Shown piece after piece: positions 60,411-64,000 of a DNA stretch of 64,000 nt. The notes below the pieces were generated by a model. That model was not told the DNA's origin and did not search any database. It saw nothing but the letters and a program-made list of their open reading frames with translations. Origin of the DNA: Marinobacterium iners (GTDB lineage: Bacteria; Pseudomonadota; Gammaproteobacteria; Pseudomonadales; Balneatricaceae); contig NZ_CP022297.1 in NCBI RefSeq assembly GCF_017310015.1, positions 1,178,001 through 1,242,000 of the forward strand, read 5' to 3'. The translations under genes were made by a program, and so were the position numbers. How positions within the stretch are numbered: the first letter of the stretch is position 1; each line of letters opens with the position of its first letter.

Positions 60411-62246
60411 ATGGGTGCAGATGTCTTTTCACAACTGCCAAGTACTGAAGTAGCAGTTGAAACACGTACTGACGGCTCATTTGTCGTCAGATCAGAAACA
60501 GAACTGAAAACCTATGATCGCTGTGTGGGTGACTGGCTGGAAAAGTGGGCCGACGAAAGGCCGGGTCAGGTATTCATAGCCGAACGTCATGGCAGTACTT
60601 GGGATGAAGTCAGCTATGCCGAATTTCGCAATCGTGTAAGAGCCGTGGCGCAGGGGCTGATCGATCTTGGTTTGCCCAATAGCGACAAGCGACCGTTGGT
60701 GATTCTGTCGGGTAACTCGGTTGATCATGCGTTGATCAAAATGGCCGCCATGCATATTGGTATTGCCGTAACTCCCGTGTCGGTCGCGTACTCTTTAATG
60801 TCACGTTCGCATGACCGTCTGCAGGCGATTGTCAGACAGCTCAACCCCTGTGCCATCTTTGCCGATGATGCTGAGCATTTCAGCACTTCCATTGAGGCGT
60901 GCAGAGGCGATCATGCCGTGATTGCCTCCAGAAACATTCCTGAAAACTCTGGCATTCACAGCCTCAAAGAGATGCTGTCAAAAGAAAGCACAGGGGAGGT
61001 TGACCGGCTGTTTGCTGCGATCGGCCCGGATACTCATGCAAAATATCTGTTGACGTCCGGCTCCACCGGCACCCCAAAGGTAGTGGTCAACACACAGCGC
61101 ATGATGTGCTCCAACCAGCAGATGATTGCACAGTACATGCCGTTTCTTGAGAAGAAGGCGCCGCGTGTCCTCGACTGGCTCCCCTGGAGCCACATTTTTG
61201 GCACCAATCACAACTTCAATATGGTGCTTCGCAACGGCGGTTCGCTGTATATCGACAATGGCAAGCCGCTGCCCGGTTTGATCGGTGAAACCATTCGCAA
61301 CATTCGCCATGTGAAGCCCAACCTGTTCTTCAATGTGCCCAAAGGATATGAAGTGCTGCTTGAGCACATGCGGGATGACGAAGCGCTGTGCCAGACCTTC
61401 TTTTCCAATCTGGATATGTTGTTCTATGCCGGCGCAGCCCTGTCCCGGCCGGTCTGGGATGAACTCAAGCACCTTTGCGAAGCCACTGGCAACGACGTTT
61501 TCTTTACCACTGAATGGGGTGGTACCGAGACGGCACCAGCGATCACTAACGTGCACTGGCGGCTCGACAAGCCCGGCAATATCGGTGTGCCACTGCCGGG
61601 GGTTGAAATCAAGTTTGTTCCCAATGCCTCCAAGCTGGAGATGCGCATCAGAGGACCGATCGTCTTCAGGGAGTACCTGAATGCACCGGATCAGACCACA
61701 CAGGCCTTTGATGAGGAAGGCTTTTATTGCATCGGTGATGCAGGGAAGCTGAAGGATCCTGAAAACGCCTCTGCAGGGATTCTGTTTGATGGTCGCGTAT
61801 CGGAAGACTTCAAACTCAGTACCGGGACCTGGGTGTGTGTTGCCAGTATTCGAGCCAACGTTCACAAGTTCTTTGGCGATCTGGTAACCGATGTGGTGCT
61901 GACCGGTCATGATCGAGATTACCTGGGACTGTTGGTAATACCCGGACCGCGCATGCGCAAGCTGGCCGAAGATTGCGAAGGCAAGATGACCGGCTCCGAA
62001 CTGCTGCAGGACCCACATGTGCGTGAAGAGCTGCACACGGCCATGACGCTGATGGCACAGGTTGCCAAAGGCTCGGCACAAAAGGTGTGTCGCTTAGTGG
62101 TGTTGGATACGCCGGCCGAGATCGAAAAAGGTGAGATAACCGACAAGGGCAATTTGAACCAGAGAAAGATGCTTGAAACGCGTGCTGCGGATGTCGAGCG
62201 ACTGTATGCGGCGAAGCCGGATGAGCTGGTTCTGAGCATTATTTGA
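60411..62246 (+). CDS. Feruloyl-CoA-synthase-like aryl-CoA ligase
   Basis: A 611-residue adenylate-forming enzyme. The ATP motif LLTSGSTGTPKVVVNT, the substrate-side WLPWSHIFGTNHNFN segment, and the EWGGTETAP and GDAG motifs are in the order of AMP-dependent ligases. Overall it is closest to the feruloyl-CoA synthase subgroup, which activates cinnamate-type acids. Here it could activate the acid freed by the C-C hydrolase, or a side-chain-bearing substrate. AGATAGAAGG lies before the ATG. Confidence 0.85.
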   Translation: MGADVFSQLPSTEVAVETRTDGSFVVRSETELKTYDRCVGDWLEKWADERPGQVFIAERHGSTWDEVSYAEFRNRVRAVAQGLIDLGLPNSDKRPLVILSGNSVDHALIKMAAMHIGIAVTPVSVAYSLMSRSHDRLQAIVRQLNPCAIFADDAEHFSTSIEACRGDHAVIASRNIPENSGIHSLKEMLSKESTGEVDRLFAAIGPDTHAKYLLTSGSTGTPKVVVNTQRMMCSNQQMIAQYMPFLEKKAPRVLDWLPWSHIFGTNHNFNMVLRNGGSLYIDNGKPLPGLIGETIRNIRHVKPNLFFNVPKGYEVLLEHMRDDEALCQTFFSNLDMLFYAGAALSRPVWDELKHLCEATGNDVFFTTEWGGTETAPAITNVHWRLDKPGNIGVPLPGVEIKFVPNASKLEMRIRGPIVFREYLNAPDQTTQAFDEEGFYCIGDAGKLKDPENASAGILFDGRVSEDFKLSTGTWVCVASIRANVHKFFGDLVTDVVLTGHDRDYLGLLVIPGPRMRKLAEDCEGKMTGSELLQDPHVREELHTAMTLMAQVAKGSAQKVCRLVVLDTPAEIEKGEITDKGNLNQRKMLETRAADVERLYAAKPDELVLSII

Positions 62247-62260
62247 TTGGGTGAGAATCA

Positions 62261-63172
62261 ATGAGCAATAAACTCAAAGCGGTCATCATTGGCCCGGGTA
62301 ACATCGGCACCGACCTGCTGATGAAAATGCAGCGTTCCGAGTGGATCGAGCCGGTCTGGATGGTGGGTATCGACCCCGAGTCCGAAGGTCTCAAGCGTGC
62401 CGCCGAAATGGGCATCAAGACCTGCGCCACTGGCGTGGACGGCATCCTGCCGCACATCATTGAAGACGATATCCGTGTCGCCTTCGACGCCACCTCCGCC
62501 TATGTCCATGCCGAGAACAGCCGCAAGCTGAATGAACTGGGCGTGATCATGGTCGATTTGACCCCCGCCGCCATCGGCCCGTTCTGCATCCCGCCGGTCA
62601 ATCTGACCGACCATGCCAAGAACCTGGAGATGAACGTCAACATGGTCACCTGCGGTGGCCAGGCCACCATCCCGATGGTCGCTGCCGTCAGCCGCGTACA
62701 GCCGGTTGAATACGGCGAGATCATCGCCACCGTCTCCTCCCGTTCCGTAGGCCCGGGTACCCGTCAGAACATCGACGAATTCACCCGCACCACGGCCGGT
62801 GCCGTTGAAAAGGTCGGCGGTGCCAAAGAGGGCAAGGCGATCATCATCATCAACCCGGCCGAGCCACCGCTGATGATGCGTGACACCATCCACTGCCTCA
62901 CCGAGAGCGAGCCGGATCAGGCCGCCATCACCGAGTCCGTCCACGCCATGGTGAAAGAGGTGCAGAAATACGTACCGGGTTACACCCTGGTCAACGGCCC
63001 CGTGTTTGATGGCAACAAGGTCTCCTGCTTCATGCAGGTGGAAGGGCTGGGCGACTTCCTGCCCAAGTACGCCGGCAACCTGGACATCATGACGGCTGCT
63101 GGTCTGCGCACCGCCGAGATGTTTGCTGAAGAAGCGGCCAACGGCACCATCACACTGCCGGCACGCGGCTAA
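62261..63172 (+). CDS. mhpF: Acetaldehyde dehydrogenase, acylating
   Basis: This enzyme turns the acetaldehyde released by the aldolase into acetyl-CoA with NAD+ and CoA. The dinucleotide site GPGNIGTDLL is at 11-20, and the catalytic Cys131 lies in NMVTCGGQATIP. Length 303 is that of the DmpF/BphJ/MhpF family. It forms a channelling complex with the aldolase encoded 14 bases downstream. Codon use changes here towards C-ending codons compared with the preceding gene. Confidence 0.95.
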   Translation: MSNKLKAVIIGPGNIGTDLLMKMQRSEWIEPVWMVGIDPESEGLKRAAEMGIKTCATGVDGILPHIIEDDIRVAFDATSAYVHAENSRKLNELGVIMVDLTPAAIGPFCIPPVNLTDHAKNLEMNVNMVTCGGQATIPMVAAVSRVQPVEYGEIIATVSSRSVGPGTRQNIDEFTRTTAGAVEKVGGAKEGKAIIIINPAEPPLMMRDTIHCLTESEPDQAAITESVHAMVKEVQKYVPGYTLVNGPVFDGNKVSCFMQVEGLGDFLPKYAGNLDIMTAAGLRTAEMFAEEAANGTITLPARG

Positions 63173-63186
63173 GGGGAGAACAGAAC

Positions 63187-64000
63187 ATGAACCTGAACGG
63201 CAAAAAAGTAACCCTGCACGACATGAGCCTGCGCGATGGCATGCATGCCAAGCGCCACCAGATCAGCCTGGACGAAATGGTCAGCATCGCCTCGGCGATG
63301 GACGAGGCGGGCATGCCACTGATCGAAGTCACCCACGGTGACGGCCTCGGCGGTCGCTCACTGAACTACGGCTTCCCGGCCCACAGCGACGAAGAATACC
63401 TCAGCGCCGTCGTGCCCAAGATGAAAAACGCCAAAATCTCCGCGCTGCTGCTGCCGGGGATCGGTACCGTTGACCACCTGAAAATGGCCCGGGACTGCGG
63501 CGTGTCCACCATCCGTGTCGCCACCCACTGCACCGAAGCGGATGTGTCCGAACAGCACATCGGCATGGCCGCCAAAATGGAGATGGACACCGTTGGCTTC
63601 CTGATGATGGCGCACATGGTCAGCCCGGAGAAGATCTTGGAACAGGCCAAACTGATGGTCAGCTACGGTGCCAACTGCATCTACGCCACCGACTCCGCCG
63701 GTTACATGCTGCCGGATGACGTCACCGCCCGCATCGGCCTGCTGCGTGCCGAACTGCCGAAAGAGGTCGAAGTCGGCTTCCACGGTCACCACAACATGGG
63801 CATGGCGATCGCCAACTCCCTGGCGGCGATCGAAGCCGGTGCCTCGCGCATCGACGGCTCCGTTGCGGGTCTGGGTGCCGGTGCCGGCAACACTCCGCTG
63901 GAAGTGTTCTGCGCCGTGCTGGACCGCATGGGTGTGGAAACAGGCGTTGATCTGTACAAGATCATGGACGTGGCGGAAGACCTGATCGTACCGATCATGG
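63187..64000 (+). CDS. mhpE: 4-Hydroxy-2-oxovalerate aldolase, partial
   Basis: The aldolase splits 4-hydroxy-2-oxovalerate into pyruvate and acetaldehyde, which passes straight to the partner dehydrogenase. The frame starts at the ATG at 63187 after GGGGAGAAC and runs off the end of the window after about 271 residues. Visible motifs are LHDMSLRDGMHAKRHQ (Arg16, Asp17 and catalytic His20), and the manganese ligands His199 and His201 in GFHGHHNMGMA. The full protein would be about 340 residues. The high C-ending codon use continues from mhpF. Confidence 0.95.
   Translation, partial: MNLNGKKVTLHDMSLRDGMHAKRHQISLDEMVSIASAMDEAGMPLIEVTHGDGLGGRSLNYGFPAHSDEEYLSAVVPKMKNAKISALLLPGIGTVDHLKMARDCGVSTIRVATHCTEADVSEQHIGMAAKMEMDTVGFLMMAHMVSPEKILEQAKLMVSYGANCIYATDSAGYMLPDDVTARIGLLRAELPKEVEVGFHGHHNMGMAIANSLAAIEAGASRIDGSVAGLGAGAGNTPLEVFCAVLDRMGVETGVDLYKIMDVAEDLIVPIM

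Noticed and set aside
60978..62081. Minus-strand ORF of 367 codons opposite the CoA ligase
   Set aside because: Antisense shadow; the plus strand has clear AMP-ligase motifs throughout.
1..64000. CRISPR arrays, insertion sequences or prophage
   Set aside because: No regularly spaced repeats, transposase motifs or phage structural genes were seen on either strand.

Overview
The window is chromosomal DNA of a gammaproteobacterium. The conserved blocks (gyrA-serC-pheA-hisC-tyrA::aroA-cmk-rpsA-ihfB, rplM-rpsI-petABC-sspAB, lpoA-yraN-diaA-dolP beside rsmI-rnpB) and the tyrA::aroA fusion point to the Pseudomonadales/Oceanospirillales side of the class. A marine Oceanospirillaceae-like host (for example the Marinobacterium group) is my inference, not proven. 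No phage, insertion sequence or CRISPR array was seen.

Layout. 1-11.3 kb: end of gyrA, then the aromatic-amino-acid 'supraoperon' leading into cmk, rpsA, ihfB, lapAB and pyrF, and a ComEA-like secreted HhH protein. Two enzymes here look abnormal: PheA has lost most of its prephenate dehydratase domain in frame, and the EPSP synthase half of TyrA-AroA departs from several active-site motifs. 11.4-21.1 kb: a carbon module. An AEC-type carrier and a large FAD/Fe-S D-2-hydroxyacid (probably D-lactate) dehydrogenase are divergent from pdhR-aceE-aceF, with three PdhR-type operators. 21.2-25.2 kb: AzgA-type purine permease, two identical tRNA-Pro(CGG) genes, LrgA/LrgB membrane pair, zapE. 25.2-30.4 kb: rplM-rpsI, the cytochrome bc1 operon petABC, sspA and sspB. 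30.4-35.1 kb: dolP, diaA, yraN and lpoA on the minus strand, then rsmI and the RNase P RNA on the plus strand.

35.1-43.0 kb is more variable: two small stress-type proteins, an endonuclease/exonuclease/phosphatase-fold protein, a ferric-reductase-like membrane oxidoreductase followed by a DUF2271 protein with a flavinylation motif, a VIT-family metal transporter, an RsuA-type pseudouridine synthase, a CNNM/CorC protein and YejK. 43.1-49.0 kb is a complete hypABFCDE set for [NiFe]-hydrogenase maturation without structural hydrogenase genes in view. 49.0-52.9 kb holds a soluble chemoreceptor fused to a solute-binding domain and a diguanylate cyclase.

53.0-64.0 kb is an aromatic-degradation locus. 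A dienelactone-hydrolase-like gene is divergent from a long operon: meta-cleavage hydrolase, LigA/LigB-type extradiol dioxygenase, Rieske ferredoxin, two-subunit ring-hydroxylating dioxygenase, dihydrodiol dehydrogenase, NMO-family flavoprotein, a broken 2-oxopent-4-enoate hydratase, a feruloyl-CoA-synthase-like ligase, acylating acetaldehyde dehydrogenase and 4-hydroxy-2-oxovalerate aldolase (cut by the window end). Together these would turn an aromatic ring into a cis-diol, a catechol, a ring-fission product and finally pyruvate plus acetyl-CoA, except that the hydratase step is disabled in this copy and no ferredoxin reductase is present.
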